Source: Paenibacillus pinisoli (GTDB lineage Bacteria > Bacillota > Bacilli > Paenibacillales > Paenibacillaceae). From it: a DNA stretch of 64,000 nt. This document shows, piece after piece, positions 17,855 to 26,834 of this stretch; within the stretch, counting starts at the first letter, position 1, and each line of letters begins with the position of its first letter. Under the pieces are notes generated by a model, which searched no databases, was not told where the DNA came from, and saw only the letters and a program-made list of their open reading frames with translations. The position numbers were made by a program, and so were the translations under genes. The stretch spans positions 1,116,001 to 1,180,000 of the forward strand of contig NZ_QXQB01000002.1 in the NCBI RefSeq assembly GCF_003605435.1. Reading direction: 5' to 3'.

Positions 17855-19516
17855 TTATTTCGCTGCGTTAAGCTTGCTTACGTTCTCTTGCCATCTCTCT
17901 GTTTTGTACTTCAGCAGCTTGTCATAGCCTGCCTTCATCGCATCGGCATCCGCCTTATCCAGAATGGCGAGCACTTCTGCATCCGAGGAAGCGGTGCTGA
18001 TCGCCTTCGCTCTCGCTTGCTCATAGATTTCCAATACGCGTTGCGCGATGATGCCTTCGTCCGTATCTCCAGCCGGATCAAGGTTGACGTACGCCGTCGT
18101 ATTAAATTGAGTTTTCCATGTAATTTCCGACTGCCAATGCGTCTCCCAGTTGCGCTTCTCAGCCGGAAGCGTCGATTCGAACTTCATCTTGGAGTTGTCG
18201 ACATAGACCGTATTGCCGTTCCACTGGAAGTTGACCGTGGAGTTCATCAGCTCATCGCGTCCCTTCGGATCGCTGGTGAATTTCTCCGTGAATATCGGCG
18301 CGTCTTCACCGTCTACACCTTCCCAGTAGAGGCCTTCAGGTCCCCACATAATCGTACGCTGGCCTTCCGGTCCCGTCAGCCAATCCAGGAAAGCGAAGAT
18401 GGCTTCCGGATTATCTGCGGACTTCGTAATGACGCTAACGTTCCAGCCCAGCTGCTTGTAATCGCCAGGGAAAATTTTGTTGCGGTCAAGCCCTTCCTTA
18501 TGAACCGGCCATACCATGATGTAACCTGCCTCCGGATCATGAGAGGACAGCTCATTGTTGCCCTTGGAACCAAATTCTGTCGGGCTGGATGCCACATATA
18601 CCGCAATCTTGCCCGTAACGATTTTCTGCTCGACCTGCTCCAGCTTCTGCGTGAACGCATCCTGCGTCATCAGCTTCTCGCGGTACAGGCGGCTGGCATA
18701 CTGGATCAGCTCACGGTACACAGGGTCTGCGAACAGCGATACCAGCTCATTGCCTTGCGGCACAGCGATCATCGAGTTGAAGGTGTACGGTCTGTTCTCC
18801 GCGAAAGCCGATACCATGATGTCCACGCCCGATGCAGTCTGGCCGACTTCTAGTGGAATCACATCCGGGTACTTCTCTTTCACCAGCTTCAGATAGTTGT
18901 ACAGATCGTCTGTCGTCTCCAGGCTTGGCGCGCCAAGCTCGTTATAGATCTTCTTGTTGACCAGGTAGCCTGCATTCCCGTTCGGCTGCGTCGTATACCA
19001 GTTCGGGAACTGATACAGCTTGCCGTCCGGCGAGCGGAGCATATCCAGCGTGGATTCGCCCGCCCACTTCTTCAGATTCGGATACTTGTCCAGATAGTCG
19101 TCGAAAGGCACCAGCATGCCCTCCGCACGAAGCTTCTCAACATCGGCTCCGCGCTCCATCCACATCACGTCCGGCAGCTCGCCGGATACGATCATGGTGC
19201 TCAGCTTGTTTTTGGCTGCGCCGCCGGAGCTGACCGGCACGACGTTGACCTTTTTGTTCTCTTTGATCCATTGCGTCGCAAGATCGGCTCCCCACTCCGG
19301 CATCGTGTACCAGTCATAGTGGCCGTAGAAGGAAAATTCCAATGGCTCAGCACCCAGCTCGAATACGCCGGAAGCATTTTCTGTCGGCTCGGAAGGCTTG
19401 TTGGACGGCCCCTCCGTGTTGTTTTTCTCTTTAGAACCTGAACACCCCGCTAAAGCTGTGACAATGACAAGCGTGACTGACAATGATGCGAGAAGCTTAC
19501 GTTTCCATCCTTTCAT
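17855..19516 (-). CDS. Sugar ABC transporter substrate-binding lipoprotein
   Basis: Extracytoplasmic binding protein of the large LplA-like type that delivers an oligosaccharide to the two permeases encoded upstream. The N terminus is a lipoprotein signal with lipobox LAGC and lipid-modified Cys at about residue 24. The mature protein has GGAAKNKLSTMIVSGELPDVMW and many Trp/Tyr residues suited to sugar stacking. ATG 19516 is chosen for AGGGAG eight bases upstream; a start 12 codons earlier would precede the signal peptide awkwardly. Length is 553 residues. No ATPase gene is in the operon, so a shared MsmX-type ATPase is likely. Confidence 0.9.
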   Translation of the reverse strand: MKGWKRKLLASLSVTLVIVTALAGCSGSKEKNNTEGPSNKPSEPTENASGVFELGAEPLEFSFYGHYDWYTMPEWGADLATQWIKENKKVNVVPVSSGGAAKNKLSTMIVSGELPDVMWMERGADVEKLRAEGMLVPFDDYLDKYPNLKKWAGESTLDMLRSPDGKLYQFPNWYTTQPNGNAGYLVNKKIYNELGAPSLETTDDLYNYLKLVKEKYPDVIPLEVGQTASGVDIMVSAFAENRPYTFNSMIAVPQGNELVSLFADPVYRELIQYASRLYREKLMTQDAFTQKLEQVEQKIVTGKIAVYVASSPTEFGSKGNNELSSHDPEAGYIMVWPVHKEGLDRNKIFPGDYKQLGWNVSVITKSADNPEAIFAFLDWLTGPEGQRTIMWGPEGLYWEGVDGEDAPIFTEKFTSDPKGRDELMNSTVNFQWNGNTVYVDNSKMKFESTLPAEKRNWETHWQSEITWKTQFNTTAYVNLDPAGDTDEGIIAQRVLEIYEQARAKAISTASSDAEVLAILDKADADAMKAGYDKLLKYKTERWQENVSKLNAAK

Positions 19517-19576
19517 TGCATGCGCTCCCTTCACAAGTTCATCTATGGTCAAAGCCGGTGGCTTTACACCCGTTCC

Positions 19577-20476
19577 TTACTCTTTCAGAGACCCAATCAA
19601 TACGCCTTTTACAAAATACTTCTGCACGAACGGATACACGCATAGAATCGGCACCGTCGCGACCATCATCGTCGCCATAGACAGCGACTTGGTCGTAACT
19701 GCCCGCATTGCGCCCATACGGCCTTGAGAAGCGGAGTCCAGATTCTGCATCTGCTCTAGCATGATGTTGGAGTTCAGAATTTGCTGCAACTTCGTCTGGA
19801 TCGGCAGCAGATCGACATTGGAGATATAGATGCTTGGCGCAAACCAGTCATTCCAATGGTAGACCGCCGTGAACAGCGACAGCGTCGCAATGACCGGACC
19901 CGATAGCGGAAGCACAATCCGGAAAAAAATGCCCCAGTTCGAAGCGCCGTCGATTGCCGCAGACTCCTCCAGTCCTGCCGGAATGCCCTTGAAGAAGGTC
20001 CGGAAAATGATCATATTCCACACGCTGATAATGCCGGGGATGATCATAACCCAGAAGGAATTCATCAGCCCGAGCTCGCGAATCAGCAGATAGCTCGGAA
20101 TAAGGCCGCCGCTGAAATACATTGTGATAATGCACATGACCATATAGAACTTGCGTCCCATCATCTCGCGCTTGGTCATGCCGTAAGCGAAGATCGCCGT
20201 TGCGATGATGGACAGCAGCGTCCCGGCCCCCGTGCGGAGCACCGAGATGATGAATCCGTCGATCAATCGTTTGTCTTTGAACACAACCTCATAGTTGGAT
20301 AATGTAAACTCGCGAGGCCAGAATGTAATCCCGCCCAGCATCGTGTCACTGCCGGAGTTGAATGAAATAACAGCAGCGTTCCAGAATGGGTAGAACGCGA
20401 CAAACCCCAGCAAGAACAGCAGCGTATAGTTCACGCCGACAAATATCCGGTCTCCATAAGACAGTCTCATTGCCAC
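19577..20476 (-). CDS. Sugar ABC transporter permease, LplC/YtcP type
   Basis: Inner-membrane permease of the MalG-like class, about six helices. The ATPase-coupling EAA loop appears as GLEESAAIDGASNWGIFFRI. The 299 residues end in VQKYFVKGVLIGSLKE, the typical tail of this family. The first codon is GTG with GGAAGGGG upstream; an ATG two codons later is an equally good start. It lies 13 bases after the partner permease and 60 bases before the binding-protein gene. Confidence 0.92.
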   Translation of the reverse strand: MAMRLSYGDRIFVGVNYTLLFLLGFVAFYPFWNAAVISFNSGSDTMLGGITFWPREFTLSNYEVVFKDKRLIDGFIISVLRTGAGTLLSIIATAIFAYGMTKREMMGRKFYMVMCIITMYFSGGLIPSYLLIRELGLMNSFWVMIIPGIISVWNMIIFRTFFKGIPAGLEESAAIDGASNWGIFFRIVLPLSGPVIATLSLFTAVYHWNDWFAPSIYISNVDLLPIQTKLQQILNSNIMLEQMQNLDSASQGRMGAMRAVTTKSLSMATMMVATVPILCVYPFVQKYFVKGVLIGSLKE

Positions 20477-20489
20477 TCGCCCCTTCCTG

Positions 20490-21443
20490 CTACCATAAGC
20501 TGTTCCCCGATCTTCTCGCCAAGTAATTGGCGCCTGCCAGCAGCGCTACGCTTATGAGCGCCTTGAACAATCCGGCAGCCGTGGCGTAGGAGAACCTGCT
20601 GTTCTGGATCCCGATCCGGTACACATACGTGTCCAGCACATCGCTGACATCCCGCAGCACGGGATTGCCCGCCAGCAGCAAGATATCCTCGAAGCCCGCA
20701 TTCAGGAAGTTGCCGATAGCCAATATGGAGAAGACGATCACAACCGGCATAATGGACGGAATCGTGATGGAGACAATTTGTCTGATCCTGCTCGCTCCGT
20801 CGATAGAAGCCGCCTCGTAGAGATGCGGATTAATTCCTGCAATCGCTGCCAAATATACGATGGAGGAAAAGCCGATTTCCTTCCACACATTCGTGGCAAC
20901 CAGAATGCTCCAGAAGTAGCTTGGCTCGGACAGGAAGTTGATCGGATCGTCAATCAGGCTCAGCTTCTGCAGCAGCAGATTGAGGCTTCCGTTGTCCGTA
21001 GACAGAATCGATGTGACAAAGCCGGAGACGATAACCCACGACAAGAAGTGAGGCAAGTAGCTGATCGTCTGAACGAGCCGCTTGAAGAACCGCCTGCCGA
21101 TCTCATTAAGCATGAGCGCCAGCAGGATAGGAGCCGGGAAGCCAATGCACAGCTTAAGCATGCTGATGACCAGCGTATTGCGCATGACCGTCCAAAACTC
21201 CGGCGCGTTGAAAAACATCTCAAAATGCTTGAACCCGACCCACGGGCTCTGAAGGAAACCTTTGAACAAGCTGTAGTCCTGGAATGCCATCAGGACGCCG
21301 TACATGGGAATGTAGCTGAATACAAAAATAAATAGCAGAGCCGGCAGTGCCATGAGTTGAATGTCCCACTGCTTCAGAAAACGAATGAAAGGACTTTTTT
21401 TGCGATGCGTCTGCCTCTCGACAACCAGCTTGGCTTGTGGCAT
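20490..21443 (-). CDS. Sugar ABC transporter permease, LplB/YteP type
   Basis: Inner-membrane permease of the MalF-like class, partner of the preceding LplC-type protein. The 317 residues have a cytosolic basic N terminus, six helices starting LMALPALLFIFVFSYIPMYG, and the EAA loop NPHLYEAASIDGASRIRQI. GGAGGGGG precedes the ATG. It is the first gene of the operon permease-permease-binding protein-kinase-GH4. No cre-like site was obvious in the 145 bases upstream. Confidence 0.92.
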   Translation of the reverse strand: MPQAKLVVERQTHRKKSPFIRFLKQWDIQLMALPALLFIFVFSYIPMYGVLMAFQDYSLFKGFLQSPWVGFKHFEMFFNAPEFWTVMRNTLVISMLKLCIGFPAPILLALMLNEIGRRFFKRLVQTISYLPHFLSWVIVSGFVTSILSTDNGSLNLLLQKLSLIDDPINFLSEPSYFWSILVATNVWKEIGFSSIVYLAAIAGINPHLYEAASIDGASRIRQIVSITIPSIMPVVIVFSILAIGNFLNAGFEDILLLAGNPVLRDVSDVLDTYVYRIGIQNSRFSYATAAGLFKALISVALLAGANYLARRSGNSLW

Positions 21444-21559
21444 CGGCTTCCCCCTCCCTAATTAACAAGTGAGATTGGTGTCAGCATTCATAACACAATC
21501 TCGTGATGTCTGTATATTTATTGTAAAGGAGGCGCATCCCCGATTCTCTGCCTAAACAA

Positions 21560-21591
21560 TTAAAAACCAGCACTATTTCACTGGTTTTTAA
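21560..21591 (-). terminator. Terminator at the end of the AraC-family gene
   Basis: TTAAAAACCAG pairs with CTGGTTTTTAA around a 10-base loop. The stop codon of the regulator gene lies in the stem, and a T-rich tail follows on the minus strand. Confidence 0.7.
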
Positions 21592-22466
21592 CATTGATGC
21601 TTTCGCGAAGCTTTCGGCGTGACGCCGACATGCTTTTTGAAAAGCCTATTGAAATTGGTAAGGGTGCGGAAGCCGCATTCCAGCGCGATATCCGTCACTT
21701 TCATGCTCCCGTTCTCAAGCAGCGTAACGGCTCGCTCCAGCCGAATTTGGATCAGATAAAGGAGAGGCGGCATGCCGACTGACCGCTTGAAGAGATCGCT
21801 AAAGCGCGACGGACTGAGGTAGACAAGCGATGCCAGCTCCTCCAGCGTCCAAGGGTGGGCGTAATGCTGCTCCATCACCATGATGACCTGTCTCATCTTC
21901 TCCAGCTGCTGCTCGCTGATGCCGCTATCGTGGCGATGAATGCCGTCGCTGCGGAAGCCGCGGTTCACAATGGCAAGGAAACGCAGCATAATGGAATGGA
22001 CCATTGTCGCGTAGGAGCGCTGTTCTTGGATATGTTCTTGATGAAGCTCAAGCAGAAGCTCTTGCAGCTCGTTCATTTGCGGATGGTCTCGATCGAGACG
22101 ATTCGTGAAATGCCTTCCCATCTCGCGGAACGGACTCAGCAGTTCCGGGTCGATGCGCAGGCCGTGGATAAACCAGGAGGGATCGAAGGTAATGACGAGG
22201 ATCACAAGATCGCTCGATTCGATTGCGCAGTGCAGATCATTGGAGTTGATAAGAAAAATATCGCCTTGCTGAAATTGATAGCTTTGACCGTTAATGATGT
22301 AATGGCCTGTTCCGGATTTGATCAGATTGATCTCCAGCACGTCATGCCAATGCAGCCTCTGATAGGGGCTTGTGACACCGACCGTTTCTGCGACAATAAG
22401 GGGATATTTTTGAGCTAATTTTACTTTTTCCTTCGGAATTGCCCCTTCACGCAGACTAGACTCCAT
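21588..22466 (-). CDS. AraC-family transcriptional regulator
   Basis: Probable sugar-responsive activator of the ABC/GH4 operon directly downstream. A cupin-like N-terminal domain (RLHWDVLEINLIKSGTGHYI and GDIFLINSNDLHC, about residues 36-80) binds the ligand. The C-terminal double helix-turn-helix (about 190-290) contains LEELASLVYLSPSRFSDLFK and VTDIALECGFRTLTNFNRLF. Length is 292. A terminator separates it from the operon, so it is transcribed independently. Confidence 0.9.
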   Translation of the reverse strand: MESSLREGAIPKEKVKLAQKYPLIVAETVGVTSPYQRLHWHDVLEINLIKSGTGHYIINGQSYQFQQGDIFLINSNDLHCAIESSDLVILVITFDPSWFIHGLRIDPELLSPFREMGRHFTNRLDRDHPQMNELQELLLELHQEHIQEQRSYATMVHSIMLRFLAIVNRGFRSDGIHRHDSGISEQQLEKMRQVIMVMEQHYAHPWTLEELASLVYLSPSRFSDLFKRSVGMPPLLYLIQIRLERAVTLLENGSMKVTDIALECGFRTLTNFNRLFKKHVGVTPKASRKHQC

Positions 22467-22598
22467 CCCATATCGCCTCCGCTACGCCTGTTTTTTTGAA
22501 ACCGCTTAACGTATACACCAATATGTCATAATTTCTGTCACAAGGCAACAGGATATATTTGTAATTTTCAGATATATTCTACGCATACATTTCTTTCT

Positions 22599-22635
22599 AA
22601 AAAAAGTCGACTCCCTGATTCAGATGGGTGTCGAC
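22599..22635 (-). terminator. Terminator after the KAP NTPase gene
   Basis: GTCGAC-T-CCC (22606-22615) pairs with GGG-T-GTCGAC (22626-22635), one mismatch, followed on the minus strand by a run of seven T. Confidence 0.75.
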
Positions 22636-22644
22636 CATTACAAT

Positions 22645-25440
22645 CTATGAATTAATTTCATTCAAATAGAAAGTGTATCTGCTTACTCTAACCGCACTCG
22701 TTAGCATATTGGAACTCGGCAGTCTTCCTAACCCGCGCTCCTCAACAAAAGAAACTACAAGGCTCATTCCTTCTAAAGCACCGTCTAATTTACTTAATAC
22801 TTCTGCAAGGCTGACTTGTTCTGTTGATTGTTTAATTAAATACACCAACTCACGAGACAATTGGGGATATCCCAGTGTTAAGGAAAGCATGAATAACGTC
22901 GCATCCTGACTAAAATCATTAAAATATCTTGATCGCATTAATCGGTAAATGTTCACAAATCTTTTCATCGTTCTTGGTGATGAACCTATTAGTACGGCAT
23001 AGGCAGAAGCCTTAATGATCTCTTCTTCACTAAGATGTAAACGATTATAGTCATCCAACGCTTTGCCAGTCTCTTGATCTGAAGGATCGGAATGAATAAT
23101 ATCGTCATCAAACTCATAGGTTTCATATTCTTCAGCTTCCATCTCGATATTATCAGTTTCTTCCTCTTCTACATCTTCATCTTTGATCGACTGATGATGA
23201 TCAGATTCGAATAACCCATGTAAATATGTACGGCCGTCTTCCTCGGTTAACGGTTTGATTTGGAACGTAATTTGAAAAATTTTCTCCAAATAGTCGAACG
23301 CAGTAGCGATGTGCGTGTTCTCATGATTCTCCAAAGATACGTTGAACTCTTCTTTCAGACATTTTGTGACCCAACGAATATCTACGGCTACAATAACCAT
23401 AAACAGATTTGAGGAGAGCATCAAATGAACGGCCTGCAGTACCTCGATAACTTTTTGTGGAGTACACCGGTCCAGATCATCAATATACAAAACGATACGG
23501 TCAATGCTGTTTCTTTTCCCTTGCGTGGTTTGCATGAATTGGCTCAGCTTCTCAAAATCATTTCGAAGAACATGAATAATGCCCAGTTCTTTTTTATAGG
23601 CTTGGGAGGCTAGGCGTTCTTCCAAGTAATATTTAATAATGTTGCCTGACTTAATTTCATCCAGCTCTGCCACTACTCTTTGCTGATCTTCCTCTATCTG
23701 ACCAATTTCGGTATGAAGTTTCTCACGTTCCCTCGCTTGTGCCGCAAGCGAATCGAATACGTATCCCCAGCTATTCCGAATGACTCTTACATGTTTGTTA
23801 TTCCAAAAGTTGACGAGAACCGTAATTGTTGCAGCTATCGGAGAGAACCAAAGTACGGTCTGATGCCATGCGTTCGCCACTATATCTTCCCAAAGAGGAC
23901 GCGTCAAATAGATAATAGGGAATAGCAAACACAGAATCAGAATTGTGATCCAGACACCTTTTGGGATAAACCTGTAAATCAATTTAGCTTTCAAGAAGCT
24001 CTCTTTAACGTCGGAAGACCACAGCCTTCCATCTTCCCTTAGCTCGATCACTTTTTGCACTTGGTCTTTAAGCCGAATCTCTGGATCTATTGCTTCCAAC
24101 TCATTAATAAATTGAGGGCTGCTGGCGGCCAGTCTGCCCCATACTGATTCTTTGGATTTCGTTTTCAACTTTAATTCTTGTTTTTGTTTTTCCTGCTCAA
24201 GCTCCTTCAATTCCTGCTTTAATTTATGAACTACCGGTAAACTATCAAACAGCTTATCTTCAGATTCATTAACGTCAGAATACGATTGGTGAACGCTTTT
24301 AAATATGTGATCGGCTAAGCTTGCATAAAGATTGGTATCCATATAGTGCCAGGCGTTAAACTCAATTTGAACGACCTTTTTATGAAACAGATTATCTTCT
24401 CTATGCGACAGCTCCTCTACTTGCTGCTGCATCTGCTTCATGAAGAAGCTTTTTCCCGAACCCCAAGCCCCAAACAAACCAACTGCCATATTATCTACAT
24501 CCCGCATCGATACCAACCGGGCGAGCGATCCAACATCTTCACCGATATTAAGAAGATCTTGGCGGAAATCCTGATCGCTTAAATATGGAGTTAGTTGAAT
24601 GCCTGTAAAAAAAACCTCTTTCTCTACAACAGTAATACTTGAGGCTAAATTATTATCAACTTCATTCTGTTCAGATGTTTCAGTAATATTATTAACCCAT
24701 ACGTTTAGAGGGGTATCACTATCTTGATTATTATGAAATTTCAACATTTTATATATAATTGGCGAGAAATCATCAACCATTTCTCCAATGCTATTAGTTA
24801 ATAATTGAGGTGAATCTATTAATTGTTTTTTATCAATACGAGAGACAAATCCTACAATCTCCGTTTTATTTAATTCGCTATTCAATAAATTATTTATATA
24901 GCTTTTTAAATCTACTTCCTTTTTGGACCTTAGGCCCTCTGTTCGATATCCTTTTTCAAGTAATTTTTCCAAGTATTTTTCTTCGGATTTTAGAGTTTCT
25001 TGAAATATATTAGTCCAAAAATAATCTTCTTGGGTAATTTTTTTTGAAGCAACAGAAAAACTTTGCAAGTGTCCAAATCTAAGAGTTGCTCCATCTTTGT
25101 CAATTCTCCATGAGAAGCGAATGGTGAAGTTCCCATTAAATGAGAATGTTATTCCAAAATTAAATGAATCATTAACAACCTGTCCCATTCCTTGTATTCT
25201 CCGAAAGGGAGGAGGATTGTATACTTTGGCATAAACTCCAAATCGATCTAAATATGATTTAGCTACCTGAGCCAACATAGCAGTTTCTTTCCTATGAGTC
25301 TGCGAATAAGCATTATTTAAATCTTCTAATTGTAGTGGTATTTGATTTTCTTCAATAGAGTTTCTTCTCAGTTTCGTTAGTTCAACATTAATCTTGCTGA
25401 ATTTATCAAATAAGTATTCATTAATCCAATCTAAGCTCAT
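22645..25440 (-). CDS. KAP-family P-loop NTPase with two membrane segments
   Basis: Large predicted NTPase of the STAND-like KAP family, several of which have been linked to phage defence; its own role is unknown. Walker A is GLFGAWGSGKSFF (about residue 325), the KAP-typical EFNAWHYMDTNLYASLADHI follows, then two membrane helices (about 493-517 and 523-547) and Walker B RIVLYIDDLDRCTP (about 650). An acidic stretch near 770-800 precedes a C-terminal helical domain. The N-terminal 280 residues match nothing I know. Base composition is clearly A+T-richer than the neighbours, most of all in the N-terminal third, suggesting transfer. ATG 25440 follows GGGGG/AGG; in-frame starts exist up to 25467. 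Confidence 0.8.
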   Translation of the reverse strand: MSLDWINEYLFDKFSKINVELTKLRRNSIEENQIPLQLEDLNNAYSQTHRKETAMLAQVAKSYLDRFGVYAKVYNPPPFRRIQGMGQVVNDSFNFGITFSFNGNFTIRFSWRIDKDGATLRFGHLQSFSVASKKITQEDYFWTNIFQETLKSEEKYLEKLLEKGYRTEGLRSKKEVDLKSYINNLLNSELNKTEIVGFVSRIDKKQLIDSPQLLTNSIGEMVDDFSPIIYKMLKFHNNQDSDTPLNVWVNNITETSEQNEVDNNLASSITVVEKEVFFTGIQLTPYLSDQDFRQDLLNIGEDVGSLARLVSMRDVDNMAVGLFGAWGSGKSFFMKQMQQQVEELSHREDNLFHKKVVQIEFNAWHYMDTNLYASLADHIFKSVHQSYSDVNESEDKLFDSLPVVHKLKQELKELEQEKQKQELKLKTKSKESVWGRLAASSPQFINELEAIDPEIRLKDQVQKVIELREDGRLWSSDVKESFLKAKLIYRFIPKGVWITILILCLLFPIIYLTRPLWEDIVANAWHQTVLWFSPIAATITVLVNFWNNKHVRVIRNSWGYVFDSLAAQAREREKLHTEIGQIEEDQQRVVAELDEIKSGNIIKYYLEERLASQAYKKELGIIHVLRNDFEKLSQFMQTTQGKRNSIDRIVLYIDDLDRCTPQKVIEVLQAVHLMLSSNLFMVIVAVDIRWVTKCLKEEFNVSLENHENTHIATAFDYLEKIFQITFQIKPLTEEDGRTYLHGLFESDHHQSIKDEDVEEEETDNIEMEAEEYETYEFDDDIIHSDPSDQETGKALDDYNRLHLSEEEIIKASAYAVLIGSSPRTMKRFVNIYRLMRSRYFNDFSQDATLFMLSLTLGYPQLSRELVYLIKQSTEQVSLAEVLSKLDGALEGMSLVVSFVEERGLGRLPSSNMLTSAVRVSRYTFYLNEINS

Positions 25441-25556
25441 GTCCAACCTACTTACCCCCTGCATCAAAACTTTCTAATATTACCCACCTAAAAAAACAAT
25501 ACATATGTCCTAAGACCATAGTAACAAAAAGTTCTGGGAAGTACAGGAAAATAATA

Positions 25557-25577
25557 AAACAGCCCCACGGGGCTGCT
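25557..25577 (-). terminator. Terminator of the RNA-repair operon
   Basis: CAGCCC-cacg-GGGCTG lies directly after the rtcB stop and is followed by TTTTATTATTTT on the minus strand. Confidence 0.75.
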
Positions 25578-25579
25578 TC

Positions 25580-26806
25580 TTAGTCCTTATAAGGATCAAA
25601 TTCATCCGCGCCCGCCATGCAGACGCCGATCGGCTTCAGCACATGGAGCACGTTGATCGTCTCGGCATGGGCGTCCAGCACCTCTTGCAGCTTGCGGTAG
25701 ACAAATGGACTCTCATCCGTGCCGGCGCCTCTAAGCATAACGCCGTATTGCTGTACAGCCTCGCGCATCTGCTCCGGCGAGATCGCTCCGCCTGAGCGGC
25801 TGCGCGTCTTCCAATTCATCTTCCCCGCCGCCTGGGTCCGGCTCATGATGCGCCCGGCGCCATGAACCGTACTATAGTAGGAATCCTTATTCTCCTCTGT
25901 ATCCTTCCCTCTTACGATGACGGAGATATCGCCCATGCTGCCCCCGATAAACCCAAGCTGCCCCGGCGCGGAAGGCGTAGCGCCCTTGCGGACAACAATG
26001 CGCTCTGCCCCGTCATGGGTTTCCTTCCAAGCATAGTTGTGATGGTTGTGCACCTCGAAATCCGCTTCCGCCCCCAATATGGAGAGCACCTGGCGAATGA
26101 CGTAATCCCTTCCCGCATAGGCATATCGGCCCGCCAGCCGCATCGCCCGGTAATACATATCGCCAAGCTCGCTGTCCAGATCGAACAATACGGGAGCTTG
26201 GTCCATGCTCTCTCCTGGCGCCTTGCCCAGAAATTCGCGGCCCGCTGCTAGATTCAGAAAGCCGCTTGCCGTCTTGTGGCCGAAGCCCCGGCTGCCGAAG
26301 TGGTTCCCCACCCACAGCCTGCCGCTGTCCGCTTCCACAAACAAATCGACATAATGATTCCCGCTGCCTACCGTTCCCAGCTGGTTCTGGGCCAGCGCCT
26401 TCAGCTTGTCATGCTCTTGTCTGCCCGCCTGCTTATAGACGCTCCAATCGGGATCATCGAACAGCTCATGGTCTACCCGCTCGCTATTCACGCGTCCGAC
26501 GCCGAAGGAGATGGCGCGGGCCAGCTCATTCATGATGCCATCCAGCTTCGGCATAACGTCGGCCGCCATCAGATTCGTGCGGACGGCCTTATTCCCGCAG
26601 CCGATATCGTAGCCGACACCAGAAGGCGAGATTTGCCCGTCGTATACGACGACCCCGCCGATCGGCTGGCTGTAGCCTTTATGATGATCGGCCATCAGCA
26701 GCGCCTGCACGACTTGGCCGTGCCCGGCGCAGGTTTTCGCTTGCGACAGTGCGCCGGACTCGGGATTGCCCCATACGCGCACGCCGTCTATCGTTTGATA
26801 AGCCAC
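25580..26806 (-). CDS. rtcB: RtcB-type RNA ligase (copy 1)
   Basis: Manganese- and GTP-dependent ligase joining RNA 2',3'-cyclic-phosphate or 3'-phosphate ends to 5'-hydroxyl ends. Metal ligands: Cys in GVGYDIGCGNKA (about residue 67), His in TVGSGNHYVDLF and HFGSRGFGHKTA, and HNHHNYAWKE. The guanylylated His is in TVHGAGRIMSR (about 313). I chose GTG 26806, with AGGAGAG upstream, giving 408 residues that begin AYQTIDGVRVWG; a longer frame start adds a basic non-family extension. It lies 28 bases downstream of Pnkp, so it is probably the last gene of the repair operon. Confidence 0.93.
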   Translation of the reverse strand: MAYQTIDGVRVWGNPESGALSQAKTCAGHGQVVQALLMADHHKGYSQPIGGVVVYDGQISPSGVGYDIGCGNKAVRTNLMAADVMPKLDGIMNELARAISFGVGRVNSERVDHELFDDPDWSVYKQAGRQEHDKLKALAQNQLGTVGSGNHYVDLFVEADSGRLWVGNHFGSRGFGHKTASGFLNLAAGREFLGKAPGESMDQAPVLFDLDSELGDMYYRAMRLAGRYAYAGRDYVIRQVLSILGAEADFEVHNHHNYAWKETHDGAERIVVRKGATPSAPGQLGFIGGSMGDISVIVRGKDTEENKDSYYSTVHGAGRIMSRTQAAGKMNWKTRSRSGGAISPEQMREAVQQYGVMLRGAGTDESPFVYRKLQEVLDAHAETINVLHVLKPIGVCMAGADEFDPYKD

Positions 26807-26834
26807 TATACTTCTCTCCTTATACGCTTGCTTC

